Source of the DNA: Stramonita haemastoma
Taxonomy: Eukaryota; Mollusca; Gastropoda; Neogastropoda; Muricidae
DNA: 64,000 bases
Assembly (NCBI GenBank): GCA_030674155.1
Contig: CM060323.1
Span: 1,003,086 to 1,067,085, forward strand
Direction: 5' to 3'
The position numbers and the translations under genes were made by a program. Under the pieces are notes generated by a model. That model was not told the origin of the DNA and searched no databases. It saw nothing but the letters and a program-made list of their open reading frames with translations. Positions 13,418 to 25,165 of the stretch are shown piece by piece (the stretch's first letter is position 1; each line of letters opens with the position of its first letter).

Positions 13418-15330
13418 ATGGCGTGTAGTGTCGACGAAGAAATGAGGGACAGTGGAATTACGATGTACACAGACGATCAGCAGCAACAGTTGGAAGAATT
13501 CACACGCACACAACCTCTACCACAGTCGGTTTCTGTGACAGGGGGCAGTTTTCTGTCTCGAAATGCGACGATCACTCGAGGAGACGTTCTGTTGCTGCGC
13601 AGCAAAGCCCCCACCTCCGTCACTCTCTCGTTCGTTGACGCAGATGGACAGAGCGAAGAAGTGGCGGTACGTCCCGACATTGATGTCCAGTTTTGGGCAC
13701 TGCCGCCCAAAGACACGGGTCAGGCAGGTGAGGACTGCGGCAGGGCGGGGAGCAGCCGCCCGATTTCCATGGTAACCTACCCGACAGTGGCCGACTTGCT
13801 CATGGACTGCCCCACCTGTTTTGAAGCCAACTCCACTTACGACGATCCCTACCTGCCCGGCTTCTCTGTCAAACCGGGGGATAGGTTTTACTATGTCAAA
13901 GTCGTGAGGGATGTTGCCGGGGAGAAAACGAAGCGACTGCAATGTCGCACTGAGAGTGGTGAACTGGTTTGTTTGTCAACCAAGTGCAAGGGGAATTTCA
14001 CAGTGGTGAAAGATGACACCACTTACACTTTGCAACAGTTGATAGACTTAGCCAAGGTGCCTCGTCGACTTCAGGTTGCTGTACAGGGAGATGTGCAAGA
14101 GGAAAAACTATGTGACAGTGGTGTGGAATCAGAAAAGTTGGAGAAGCTTGTGAAATGTGGTGGTGTGATAACCATGTCCCGCCCACAAGAAATGCTGGAG
14201 GTATCGCCCTGGGACACCCCAGAAACCACCTGGCATGTCCCCCTGGATTCCAATCTGCATGTGCGTCTGTTCTCTGCCACTGACTATGAAGAGCCTGTGG
14301 TCAGTCGGCGCATCAAACCAGAACCAATCAGTGCGTTTGTTCACGAGCATGAGGGCGAGTTCCCAGTTCAGGCAGCCATTTTATCATACACCAAACCTCC
14401 CGATGTTATCGCTGAAAATCTGCACAGCAGTCGAGAAATAATTGTCCACGAGAAGTTGCGCACCCAGAAGTTGTTTGTCAAAGATTCCACAAAGGAGGAG
14501 TTCTTTGCGATAGATGAGAAAGTTGATATCAGCTTTGTTCAGATTCCACAGACGCTGTCCTCAGTCTTTGAAATGATGTCATTACCGCTTGGTTCTTGTG
14601 TGCGTGTACTGGCAGACGTGGCGGCTGATTTTCCTGAGCCCTTCATTCTGAGATACGGGGATGTTCTGCGTGTAACCAAGCATGACTCCTCCTCCTGGAA
14701 GTTCAAGCACAGTTCCACAGGGGACGTTCCAATAGTGAAGTGCGAGAGGCTTGTGCTGGGGAAAAAGGCAGAAAAACTGAAACTGCCTCTAGACCTGGAG
14801 GCCAGTCTGGTTCTCCTTGTAGACCCCTCCCAGCTCAAAGTGACCAAACTGTCTGACCTCTTCTCAGGTAGGGATGACCTTCCCCGCAATACTGTGTCTG
14901 TGTTGGAGGGCAAGGGAGGGAGCTACCTGTCTCTGCCTGCCTCTCTGCAGGCCCTGGAGATGCTGACTGACTGTGAGCTGCTGGTGTCGCCCCTCAGCTC
15001 CACCTCGGCCATCAGCCCTCTCATCCACAGCTGTGTCAGGATTCCTCTGCGCCACAAACTCGTCTTGGGCTTCAAGCGAAAGCTGGAGTTTCCCGATGGC
15101 TACTTTGTCCTTCCACCGAGAGAGGACGCTGCCTCTTTGGGCATCGAGCGTGTTGCGGAGAGTGAGTACGAAGAGCTGGTTCAGGCCCGGAAGGTGGCCA
15201 CAGAGTACGAGGAAATGGCCTTCGGTCCTCGCTGTGAACCCGAGGAGGATGCAAGGTCACAGGCCAGCAGCTCAGGAAGGAGTCGCTATGCCGTCAACCA
15301 GGAGACTGGGCCCAAAACTGGCTCCTCAGG
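13418..15330 (+). CDS. CABIT-domain protein (THEMIS/GAREM-like), exon 1
   Basis: Encodes the first 637 complete residues of a likely signalling adaptor; read through into the intron it is a 638-codon frame. Two CABIT-type domains are visible. The first is at residues about 35-215, with a core of LQC at 174-176 and VCLSTKCKGNF at 184-194. The second is at about 300-565, with KC at 441-442 and LKLPLDLEASL at 454-464. Both cores resemble the THEMIS core pattern (a Cys, then Phi-x-L-P-Phi-x3-G-x-F). The start has a good context (A at -3, G at +4). The exon ends TCAGG|GTAAGC, phase 2. Members of this family act in the cytoplasm downstream of receptor tyrosine kinases or antigen receptors, binding GRB2 through proline-rich tails. 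Substrate and partner here are inference. Confidence 0.9.
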
Positions 15331-16142
15331 GTAAGCTGTGGGTTTTTTTCCCTCCAGATTACAGTGGTAAGTTGTAATGTGGACTATTTATAAACAAAGG
15401 GAACTTAGCCCAATAAAAAGCAATTTAAATGTTTGAGATTTGAAAAGCGCTGCAGTTCTAAAGGTAAAACTTAAACTTAAGGTTGTTAATTGAATTCTTT
15501 TTATTTTAATCTTTTGAGTACACTTTTATTTTGCTTTTTTTTTTTTAAATTAAAAAAGCATTGTATAGTGCATATTTTGATTTTTAATTTTATTGTTCAA
15601 CTGAGAGGAGGTGGTAATTTATTTATAAAATGCAGATTTTGCATATGATTTATCTATTTATAGTAATAATAATTTCTAAGATAGATAGGGAGCCCAATCT
15701 TCAAACAAAATCTCACTTGCCTGTTAAATTTTGAAAACATGTAAATTTTTTTATAAAAATGTATACTATACATGTATGATACAGCTGGTATTAAATTGAT
15801 ACAAAAACATGAGATAAGATAGATCTATTAATTAATTAAGATAATGAATTAATCTCTATGTTCTTTGTTGACCATGTTTGTATGCATCATTGCGTATGCT
15901 CACACACACACACACACATTTTATGTACTCTCATACACACAGTTCAACAAACAAATGGTATGTGACCTCCTGGCTTCTGGCAGTTTTCATATTATCTGTT
16001 GTGTCTCAAATACCCAAGTTACAAATCTCAGATCTCCCATTCATGAAGACTGAAGTTGTGAACATAATGACTTCTGTACTCTCTCTGTCTCTCTCTGTCT
16101 CTGTCTCTCTCTTCTGTCTGTTTGTCTGTCTCTCTCTGTGCA

Positions 16143-16187
<45 letters not shown>

Positions 16188-16884
16188 TTATACACACTCT
16201 CACAGTCACACATAACACTCACGCACACCACACCACACCATGCCGCACTGCACAGCACCACACCTCACCACACCACATCAGTCTCCTGAAAGTTTTAAAA
16301 AATCCATAGTACAACAGGTGACACTGACATGGACAGTCTTAAAACAAAAACAAATGTTAAAAAAGAATTTCAAATGAAAACTACCTACTACTGTACTAGT
16401 AACATGACAAATAAAAATGGTTGCTGTATAGATTTAGGTCTATTTATCATTTTATGTCAATGTTCCAGAATATTGACACGTAAGGAACAATTATAACTTA
16501 AATTGAAAAAAAAGAAGAAAAGGCTGAAATGATTGATAATGATACTATCGGTCTATTTTTATTTGTCATAACTCATTGTCATAAGTGCTGAAGTCCTGGT
16601 TTTAATAACATTGTATCCAAACATTGGTGTGTGTATGTGTGTGTTTCACTGTTTGCGTATGTCACTGTGTGCAAGCGCTCGCACATACGGGTGTGAGTGT
16701 TTGTGACATTTTTATTGGAAGTTATCATATAATGTCTGAACAAATATGAAATGTAGCTATGTCATGTCTTTGATTATGATTCATATCAATATGCCTACTG
16801 GTCAGTATTGTAATTGCCCTGGCTTCAGGGATGATTAATTAAAGAGTTTTTGACGTGACTAACTGTGCACATTGTGGTGGGCAG
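15331..16884 (+). other. intron 1 of the CABIT gene
   Basis: Bounded by GTAAGC at 15331 and GGGCAG ending at 16884 (CAGCAG also allows 16887). It holds an AATAAA at 15412-15417, small CA tracts near 15901-15920 and 16141-16184, and a segment at 16418-16880 that is repeated downstream of exon 2. No other exon was seen. Confidence 0.7.
15412..15417 (+). promoter_or_regulatory. candidate intronic polyadenylation signal (AATAAA)
   Basis: Lies 78 bases after an in-frame TAA (15332-15334) formed by the intron 1 donor itself. An unspliced transcript ended here would encode the two CABIT domains without the basic tail. Confidence 0.3.
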
Positions 16885-17146
16885 CAGCACCTTGGAGCGA
16901 AGGCGGAGGAAAGACCGCATGCATCGCCTGAGCCAGGCCCTGAACCCCAGGAACTGGCACCTGGGCCGAGGGGGCGGGGGGGCAGCAGCGGGGAAAGAAC
17001 ACGCAGAGGGGGGGGAGGGGGAGGAGAACCCCCCTCCCCCTGTCTCCGGCATCCTCACCCTCTCCTCCAACCCTCACACGCCGTCGCCAATGACTACACT
17101 GAGGAATTGACCCCTGACTCTGGGAGTATGCCTGACACTCAGCAGG
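16885..17146 (+). CDS. CABIT gene exon 2 (one base short of frame)
   Basis: The acceptor follows TGGTGGGCAG. In the phase set by exon 1 it reads STLERRRRKDRMHRLSQALN, a basic linker, then a Gly-rich stretch. The exon ends at AGCAGG|GTGAGC in a different frame (NDYTEELTPDSGSMPDTQQ), which is the phase exon 3 needs. The exon is 262 bp, while joining exons 1 and 3 requires one more base. The G runs at 16980-17020 or the C run at 17029-17040 are the likely sites of a lost base. In the first frame a stop lies at 17108-17110. I infer an assembly deletion; a real frameshift or a missed tiny intron is possible. Confidence 0.65.
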
Positions 17147-18642
17147 GTGAGCATTTAAAAAAATTTTTGTTCAAGTTATCATATAATGTCTGAACAAATA
17201 TATGAAATGTAGCTCTAGCTATTTCATGTTTTTGATTATGATTCGATTGATCAATATGCCTGTCAGTATTGTAATTGCCCTTCAGGGATGATTATTTAAG
17301 TGTTTTTGACTTGACTAGTAACATACTAGTACTGCATTGTTGGTGAGCAGCACCCAACTGGTGCCACAGCTGCCAGTCTGCTTTATTTTTAATGATGGCT
17401 GTATAGGTCTAAGTCTATTTATGTCAAAGTTCCAGAGTATTATTTATAAGGAACATTTGTAAGAAATTGAAAAAAAAACGAAAGAAAGGGCTGGAATGAT
17501 TGATACTTTCGGTCTGTTTTTATTTGTCCTAACTCTTTGTCATAAGTCCTGAAGATCATACGTAATCAACCAAGTTAAAAAAAAAGAATTGTTGCCAGAT
17601 TCAAGATTTAATTTCGGCCTTTGAGCCCTGGCTGTAAAGTTTCGGATTAGAAATTTCTCAAAACGATTGAACCTTCCACAAGTGTAAGAAAACAAAAATG
17701 ATGAAATGTAATAGTAGATAGAGAGCTCTCTTCTCAAGTAGCTCCCCAAGGAGTCATTGAGGCATTGCACTCATTTTTTTCAGGCTGTGTCTTTTGGGCA
17801 CAGTGAACCTGGTTTGTTAGTGTTTCCATTTATATCCCTCCGAATGCTGACAAGAGTTTTGTGATCCCTAATGTTCATAGAATGAATGTTCAAACTGACA
17901 TTTCATCTATTTCATTGAACTCTCAGACAGCAACTCGTGTTATTTCTCATACTAGCGGAAATGCGTTGCGCAGCCATTAATTGCCTGACGTTGACAAATC
18001 AGGCCCACCACATCCAACTTCATCATTGAAGAAAAAAATCTGTCAAGTCTTTCTGGAAAAAAGGCAGAAGTATGGCCTAAGAAGGCAGAAAATCTAGACG
18101 AGAAGGTGACAAGAAGAAAAGAGCAAGGCAGGAAAAAAGAGAGGGATAAAAAAAAAAGAGGGAATTCCAAGCATAGAATTTCCAATTTGTTTGTTTTGCT
18201 GGAGATTATATTTAAGTCAAGACTCAAAAATACGTTATTGTCTCAACTTGAGAAATTACGAGTGGCATTCTAAAGTCCCAGCGGAATTATCTGATTTAGG
18301 GAGTGTGGCAGGCAGCACTGTGGCGCCTCAGGCCATCCCCAAATAGCAGTTCTGTGAAACAACTGCGCTGGGCCCAGGCAACAGGCAAGCACAGCAGGAG
18401 TGCTGAACAAGCCTGAGCTGACATACAGGACAGAATTTCCTGAAGATGGGGATATTATTTACATTGACAAGTCCCCGGCATCCCCATGGGGAATAAGCTT
18501 TTAAGTCTGGAAAAAACATCTGTGTTAAAAGCGTGTTAAAATGACGGTTGTAATACAGAAGAGGAACTCTATTAAAAAAAACAAGGCCAGCATCAGTGCT
18601 CATCTTGCCCTAATTCAATGTTCTGTCATACTTCTGTTGCAG
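17147..18642 (+). other. intron 2 of the CABIT gene
   Basis: Runs from GTGAGC (17147) to a pyrimidine-rich acceptor CTTCTGTTGCAG ending at 18642. It contains the second copy of a repeated intronic segment (17178-17555). The rest (17560-18600) is unique AT-rich DNA with no exon that I can support. Confidence 0.7.
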
Positions 18643-20589
18643 CCGGGGAAGGGGACACTGCAGCAGACGACACCTACGAAGATGTGGACCTGTGCCAGCC
18701 TCCAGAGGGGGGAAACCGAGGCCGAGCGGACGGTGCACACCCCAGACCACACCCTGCAGCTGGCGCCACCTGCTCAGACACGTACGACGCTGAAAGAGAC
18801 GCCTCTGAACACAGTGACAGAAAGGCGCGTCGCCGACGTCGAAAAAGTGACCCGGGGTTGAAAACACCAGCGCAGTCAGCACGACCCACAATTCCTCCTT
18901 CCTCACCAGGATGTCAGAGAAAACCCCCAGAGCGCTGCAGGACAGGCGATCCTCCTGACCACGACCTGGAGAGGGCGCCACATGTCAGGTCGTCACGCTT
19001 CCCTGACAACACCAGAGACCAGCACACACACCGCGCCAGAAACACGCAGAGAAAACCCTCCCAGGACAGTGCTGGAAACGAATCGTGCAAAGACAGCGGC
19101 ATGTCTGAAGACTATGCAAAGATGTGGGAAATCGGGAGGAAAGATAATAGAGACCGCGCAGAGGTGAAAGGTGAGATGAGAAAGGAGACAGACTCCGCCA
19201 GCCGTGTGACGCAGACACGCACCACTGACCGTCCTTCAGCAGACAGAGGAAAACAACACAAGCCTCCGTTTCAGACAGAGGCTCACCTAGAAAATCAGTC
19301 AGCGGGTGATCCGACTGTTTCAGAGAGGTCTAGAAAGCCCGAGTCACGACAGGCAGAAAACGCCAGAAAAACTCGGACAGTGGAATCGGAAAAACCCAGA
19401 AAGTCTAGGTCACCAGAAGCAGAAAAGCATAGGAGATCCAGATCCCCCAATAAAGATCAAACGAAAAAACCTAGATCACCGGATGCAGACTTCACAAGAA
19501 AACCCAAATCACCTGATGGAGAACAGTCCAGGTATCCCAGATCACAAAGCTCCCATCAGTTTACAGAGCAGACTGGGTGTAGACAATCCCCCCGCCCCAA
19601 AGGTCCAGAATGCCTGAAGACAGAAAGAGACAGACGTCCCCACACTCCGGCACACCTCAAACAACAGCAGAGACTGCTGCTGCTCAGTCTAGGGACAGAC
19701 GGCCAGAACAAGGGAAGGAGGAGAGGAAAAAGAGAGAGAGGAAATTTCCTTCTACAGATCGACTTATAGACCAGCCTGAGACTGTGGCGAGAAAAGCCCA
19801 GTCCCCTAGAGCCGACAGAAAACTGCAGCAGGCAGAGCCACTGTCCCTGAAAGAAACCGGTCCCCTAGAGCGACAGAAAACTGCAGCAGTCAGAGCCACT
19901 CTCCCTGAAAGAAACCGGTCCCTAGAGCCGACAGAAAACTGCAGCAGTCAGAGCCGCTGTCCCCTGAAAGAAACCGGTCCCCTAGAGCCAACAGAAAACT
20001 GCAGCAGTCAGAGCCACTGTCCCCTGAAAGAAACCGGTCCCCTAGAGCCAACAGAAAACTGCAGCAGTCAGAGCCGCTGTCCCCTGAAAGAAACGGTCCC
20101 CTAGAGCCAACAGAAAACTGCAGCAGTCAGAGCCGCTGTCCCTGAAAGAAGCCTGGAGGTGAAAGGAGAACGCTGCAGCAGAACAAGCCTGGAGTGTCGG
20201 GGTCTGCATCCAGCGAAAGATCTCCAGTTCCCCACAGCATGTCAGGAAATGGTCAGTTTTCTGGGAGTGAGGGCAGCCCTGTCACTAGTGTCAGGCCGCG
20301 CCGACCTCGCAGGAAGAGAGACGGCAGCAGTGACCAGCTGGACAAGTCCCTGGACTCTGTGGACAGCAGGGAGGAGTTACCCGCCCCTGTGGTGACTGCA
20401 GCGAAGAAGAATCAGGAGAGAGCCGTCAGAGAGAAGCCGGCTGTCCCCCCAAAGCCGGTCCTGTCCCTCTCCCAGCAGACTCCAGGGTCACCGGCTCACT
20501 CCAAGTCTCCGAGCCATCCCCCGCCTGTGGCGCCCCGGAGAAAGAGGCGGAGAGAATTGGGTCAACGGAAGCGGAGACGTTTAGCGAAG
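18643..20589 (+). CDS. CABIT gene exon 3, Ser/Pro/Arg-rich tail with tandem repeats
   Basis: Starts in phase 1 and reads AGEGDTAADDTYEDVDLCQP. TYEDVD is a plausible phospho-tyrosine SH2 ligand. A long basic tail follows, rich in RSRSP and KPRSPD motifs (about 19320-19560). Six tandem units at 19803-20150 encode SPRANRKLQQSEPLSPERNR-type repeats. A PAVPPKPV motif (about 20438-20462) looks like an SH3 ligand. The exon ends TTTAGCGAAG|GTAAGT. The coding sense changes frame about nine times, always as if one base were missing and mostly at C runs; nine losses restore the frame that exon 4 needs. The tail is probably intrinsically disordered. RSRSP repeats alone could suggest a splicing-type protein, but the linkage to CABIT argues for an adaptor. 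Confidence 0.7.
19803..20150 (+). repeat. 60-bp coding tandem repeat, about 6 units
   Basis: Units start at 19803, 19862, 19920, 19979, 20039 and 20098. Measured lengths are 59, 58, 59, 60 and 59, with a partial last unit. Each shortening is the loss of one C from a short C run (TCCCCT, CCGG, GCCGAC or CCCCTAG). A full 60-bp unit keeps frame and encodes 20 residues. Confidence 0.9.
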
Positions 20590-21964
20590 GTAAGTCAGTA
20601 ACAGAGAAATTGTACACTGTGTCTGAAGAGGAAGGGGGTGGGTTGGTTAAGGTGTTCACTTGCCTGACAGGTAAACCGTTCGAGTCCTAGCCTTGCCTTG
20701 CCCTGTGTTCCCAGTTTGAACTATTTAAGTTATTTAAACTGAATGCCAAAGTCCTCTATGATAAATGCCAAAGTCCTTTATAATGAAATAATATAATCCA
20801 AGGCATTGTGTGTGAATGCATGCAAAGCATCTTGTGCCTTTTGGAAGAGGGGGTGATTTTGTGGCAGTAGAAACTGATGACAAAATTTGAAAAAAAAACT
20901 GCATGCACTCAGGTGTCAGGTTGAAACATCTCTGAAGTCAGAATGGAGCTACCTAAATGGTGGAGGGGGCGGAGGAACGGTCACATATATTGCAAGAATC
21001 TGACCTTTGTTGAACCTCAGAGCTGTAGTGGAGCAACGAAAAAAAAAAAAGTTGTAGCCTTAATGTACCAGTAACCATGCGCACTCAGCTGGATTTACTG
21101 TAAATTAGAACTGATCATCATTGTGTGTGTGAATAGATCATGAGTATTTAATTTAGCACGACTTTGAGACTGAGTGTGTTTGTGTGAAATTGGGACTCTC
21201 GCATTTGTCACAGCACTGAGATTTGACCATTGCTAACTTACTAATGATGCTTAAAAATTTTGCATTGACTGTGTTCTGATTATATTTCCAGTTACTTGAG
21301 TGATGATTTGAAATTCTTCTCAGAGCTGTAGAGAATCTGAACTCTAAATGGACTCAAACAGCACCCTCATCTTGCTGCCAACTTCATGTGACACTGAGAG
21401 AAAACTTGCTGGTTTTGGAAACTACCTTCTGTCATTAAACAGTGCACCTGCATGTTGGGACATGTATCTATAACACCAACAGATTTGCTGAATATAAAAG
21501 AGTCAATTTCATTTTGAGTATGCAGAATTCTGCAGCCACAGAATGAATTCACACATGTATATAAAGCATTTTTTGAGCTGTTTCACAGCCCCTGCCCTGC
21601 CCCCACAACCCCCCCCAAAAAAAACAACAACAACAACAATTAAAAAAACAGAAAAAGGAAAGGAAAAAAGGGACAGGGTTATTGTTGCTATCCCCCCCCC
21701 CTCTCCCGTTTTTCTAAATTTCCAGTATCAAATAGAGATAAGTATGGGACCATGTGCCCAACTTCAAACACTTTATCATCTCACAGACAGAGAAATTCAA
21801 GTGGGTACAAGCCATATATTAAAAAAGGCAAACATAAAAAAAATAAAGATTAAAAAAAAAAAGGGTAAGACTCAGACTGACTTAGTTATTAGTGTTAAAG
21901 TGTCAGTTATCTGACATTAGTTGGAGGTTCCCAGCCCGATAGGCTTCTGTATACTGCTGGCTTC

Positions 21965-22043
<79 letters not shown>

Positions 22044-22190
22044 CTCTCTCAAAAGTGACTTTGTGCTTGCAAACACTGTGTTTGCACATGTAAGCATGGA
22101 TAATGCATTCACATACATATTAAGTGCATCCACATATATAAAAATTTCTGTAAGATGTATTTACTGAAAATAATGAATTATCTTTTGCAG
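20590..22190 (+). other. intron 3 of the CABIT gene
   Basis: From GTAAGT at 20590 to the acceptor TTATCTTTTGCAG ending at 22190. It holds a SINE at 20636-21051, an A-rich patch at 21610-21670, a (TG)n array at 21966-22042 and otherwise unremarkable AT-rich DNA. Confidence 0.6.
20636..21051 (+). mobile_element. SINE family B-like, old copy in intron 3
   Basis: The head has a B box GTTCGAGTCC at about 20679. A diverged core (TGTGTGAATGCATGCAAAGC) and a tail (ATCTCTGAAGTCAGAATGG, ATGGTGG, CCTCAGAGCTGTAG) end in a 12-base A run. The tail matches the copy at 2345-2770. Confidence 0.6.
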
Positions 22191-22234
22191 GTCCTCCAAA
22201 CAAACCTATCCTGGGAAGAAAACGATTATCTTGA
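22191..22234 (+). CDS. CABIT gene exon 4, probable C-terminal end
   Basis: After a strong acceptor the phase needed by the end of exon 3 reads G-PPNKPILGRKRLS then TGA at 22232-22234. This gives a short basic, proline-containing C-terminus like the rest of the tail. The other two phases also stay open for a while, so the choice rests on phase matching. With one base restored in exon 2 and nine in exon 3, the protein would be about 1,390 residues. Confidence 0.5.
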
Positions 22235-22421
22235 TGTTCATCTTCTGTATGGATGCCTGCCTCCCAACAACAACAAAAAAAAGCAAAAACAAAAATGGTG
22301 AGCTTATTTACAGCCAACATATCAGTCAACAGATCTATGTATATATATATATATATCACCCAAGTCATCCTCTTATGACTACCATCTTATACAATGTTCT
22401 GTGATTTATGAACTGCGGTGT

Positions 22422-22590
22422 ATTATCATAAATGTCATTTATATAACATAGATCTATATCTCCAGGGATGGATGCACATTATCATAAATGTCATTTATAT
22501 AACATAGATCTATAGCCCCAGGGATGGATGTACATTATCATAAATGTCATTTATATAACATAGATCTTTATCTCCAGGGATGGATGCACA
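22422..22590. repeat. 56-bp minisatellite, 3 copies
   Basis: Three direct units starting ATTATCATAAATGTCATTTA differ by a few bases (ATCTATATCTCC, ATCTATAGCCCC, ATCTTTATCTCC). Non-coding. Confidence 0.9.
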
Positions 22591-22994
22591 TATCACTGTT
22601 TTGTATTTCAGCATTATTTATAATGTGGTTTGGATTGGCAGGCCAAGATTTTTCAGTCGATGGATTATGTAGGATGACTGCTGCCCAGTACTGTGGTAAC
22701 TGTGCTGTCTGTGGTTTCCTGTGGGCCTGTGCAGTTCTGCTGTATGTATAGGCAGCCATGGGTGCTGAGTGCTGTTACCTAGGACTTAAATTTTTTTATA
22801 TTTTTTTTTAGCAAGCTGTGTAACAATGTAGCAGATGATGTGCTTATCAGAAAGACCCAGCAGTGTAAACACAATTTTATTTCATGCGAGTAATAAAGTT
22901 ACAAAGATTTTTTTTAACCAGCCCTCAAAATGAAAAGAAAACACTGCAAGGAAAACAAAAGCAAATGAATGTAACCACATACATGCCAACAGAT

Positions 22995-23069
<75 letters not shown>

Positions 23070-24107
23070 TTGGAATAGTGTGGTTCCAAAAGAGACATCT
23101 TGCTACAAGTGAGCAGGGACGTCATTCTGTTGAGAGTGTCCTCTGCTACATTATTTCACATCTTGCTGAAAGAAGCCTAAATAGTGGTCAGTGCCTAGGC
23201 TTTATATAACAATTTATATATATATACCTTTTCTGATGCACATATCATCATGTATAATTTATCAGTATACTGTTTTTGTACTTTTTGAATAAGCAGAAAT
23301 GACACTGTATCAGTTACTTAAATCAAGATATAAATTTATAAGGGGATTTTCTGTTGTGATTTTTACCTTAACCTTGAGTTTGATTTCTGTTTTTCAATGT
23401 GTTTTATTTTTCAAAAGTCACGTTTGCTGCAGCATTCCACTTTTGCATGTATATATGTCTGAAAAAGTGCATTTAGTAGATCATGGATATATATGAGGCA
23501 GTCTCAAAAGGTTCTTTTCAAATAAGTAAAAAATGATAGACAGTCCATCTTTTTTTTTATCTCCCCTGTTCATGCATCAGTCCCCTGAAATAGTTTTTCA
23601 GATTCTTAAGTGCAGGTTTTCCTTTTGCTTATGGAGGTCTCTACTTAAGAGGTGACATTGTATATTACCCAACAGCTGCATGATCAGTGTATGAGAGATT
23701 ATGTCAAAAAAGCGTTATAAACATTGTGTTACTGAACTGCAGTCATACTGCATAGGAAAAGTTCCCAGCTAACTGATAATAACACTTGCATTCTGACAAT
23801 GCTTGTATTTGCTGCACACACATCGCACAGTCATTTGCAAATGGGTGTTTATCAACGTTAATCCTTTTGCGTTTGAGAGCATTTCCAAGGTTTCAAAATC
23901 TTGTGGCTAGTTAGCCTCAAAATGGATATTATGTCACGTGTTGTTTATACTTCACCATACCCATAGATAGGACAGTTTGTTGGTGAGGCTGTGGGGTATT
24001 ATGTTCTAATGTGAGCCAATCTTTTTGTGATTAAGAGTGAAAAGTTGTGTGACTCACGGACTGTCACCAAAACGTCACCAGATATATATATCACATGCAT
24101 GTATGGA
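22591..24107. other. AT-rich non-coding stretch
   Basis: Probably 3' UTR or intergenic DNA after the CABIT gene. It contains a (GA)n array at 22998-23070. No exon was recognised on either strand. Confidence 0.5.
22892..22897 (+). promoter_or_regulatory. candidate polyadenylation signal (AATAAA)
   Basis: An AATAAA about 660 bases after the proposed stop codon is the first clear one downstream of exon 4. It fits the 3' end of the CABIT transcript, but the hexamer is common in AT-rich DNA. Confidence 0.3.
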
Positions 24108-24266
24108 ACCACTCTATCACAGCACAGCAGCATGCACTTTTCTTATACACATGCAGGGGCACCACTCTATCACAGCACAGCAGCATGCAGTTTTCTTATA
24201 CACATGCAGGGGCACCACTCTATCACAGCACAGCAGCATGCAGTTTTCTTATACACATGCAGGGGC
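24108..24266. repeat. 53-bp minisatellite, 3 copies
   Basis: Three units beginning ACCACTCTATCACAGCACAG are identical except for one base in the first unit. The array is tandem without spacers. Confidence 0.95.
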
Positions 24267-24310
24267 CTACCTGACCTGATCAGTCCTCTGTTTGTCACTG
24301 CAGGTTCCAG

Positions 24311-24745
24311 CAGGATTGGTAATCCAGTGAATCAATGTCACAAAGCTGTTGTCTTCCAGTGAATGTCATACAACCGTTGTAATCCAGTGAATGTTACACA
24401 ACTGTTGTAATCCAGTGAATGTTACACAACTGTTGTAATCCAGTGAATGTCATACAACCGTTATAATCCAGTGAAATTCATACAACCATTGTAATCCAGT
24501 GAAATTCATACAACCGTTGCAGTCCAGTGAATGTCGCACATCAACCGTTGTAATCCAGTGAATGTCATACAACTGTTGTAATCCAGTGAATGTTACAAAG
24601 CTGTTGTAATCCAGCGAATGTCACAAAGCTGTTGTAATCCAGCGAATGTCACAAAGCTGTTGTAATCCAGTGAATGTCATGCAACCATTGTAGTCCAGTG
24701 GATGTCGCACATCAGCTGTTGTAGTCCAGTGAATGTCACAGCCCC
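24311..24745. repeat. 28-bp minisatellite, about 15 copies
   Basis: Imperfect units of the type GTAATCCAGTGAATGTTACA followed by CAACTGTT, with variants in the CATAC/TTACA/CACAA part. Open frames on the - strand here are repeat artefacts. Confidence 0.9.
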
Positions 24746-24799
24746 TTCCCCCAGAACTTGGCAGTGGTACACTGGCAGGTGATGATAGTACTGCTGATG

Positions 24800-25165
24800 A
24801 TAGCACAAGAACGACACAAAGATGTGATAGCACAAGAACACACAAAGATGTGGTAGCACAAGAACAACACAAAAATGTGGTAGCACAAGAACAACACAAA
24901 GATGTGGTGGTAGTACGAGAATGACACAAAGATGTGGTAGTGCAAGAATTACACAAAGAAGATGTGGTAGCACAAGAATTACACAAAGATGTGACAGTAC
25001 AAGAATGACACAAAGATGTGATAGTACAAGATTTACACAAAGATGTGATAGTACAAGAATGACCCAAGAAGATGCAGTAGTACAAGAATGACACAAAGAT
25101 GTGACAGTACAGGAATTACACAAAGATGTGATAGTACAAGAAATACACAAAGACTTAGCACAGGT
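24800..25165. repeat. 27-bp minisatellite, about 13 copies
   Basis: Units of the type ACACAAAGATGTGATAGTAC then AAGAATG, with small indels. The array adjoins the 28-bp array but has an unrelated unit. The - strand frames rich in SCTITSLC are artefacts of a period divisible by three. Confidence 0.9.
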
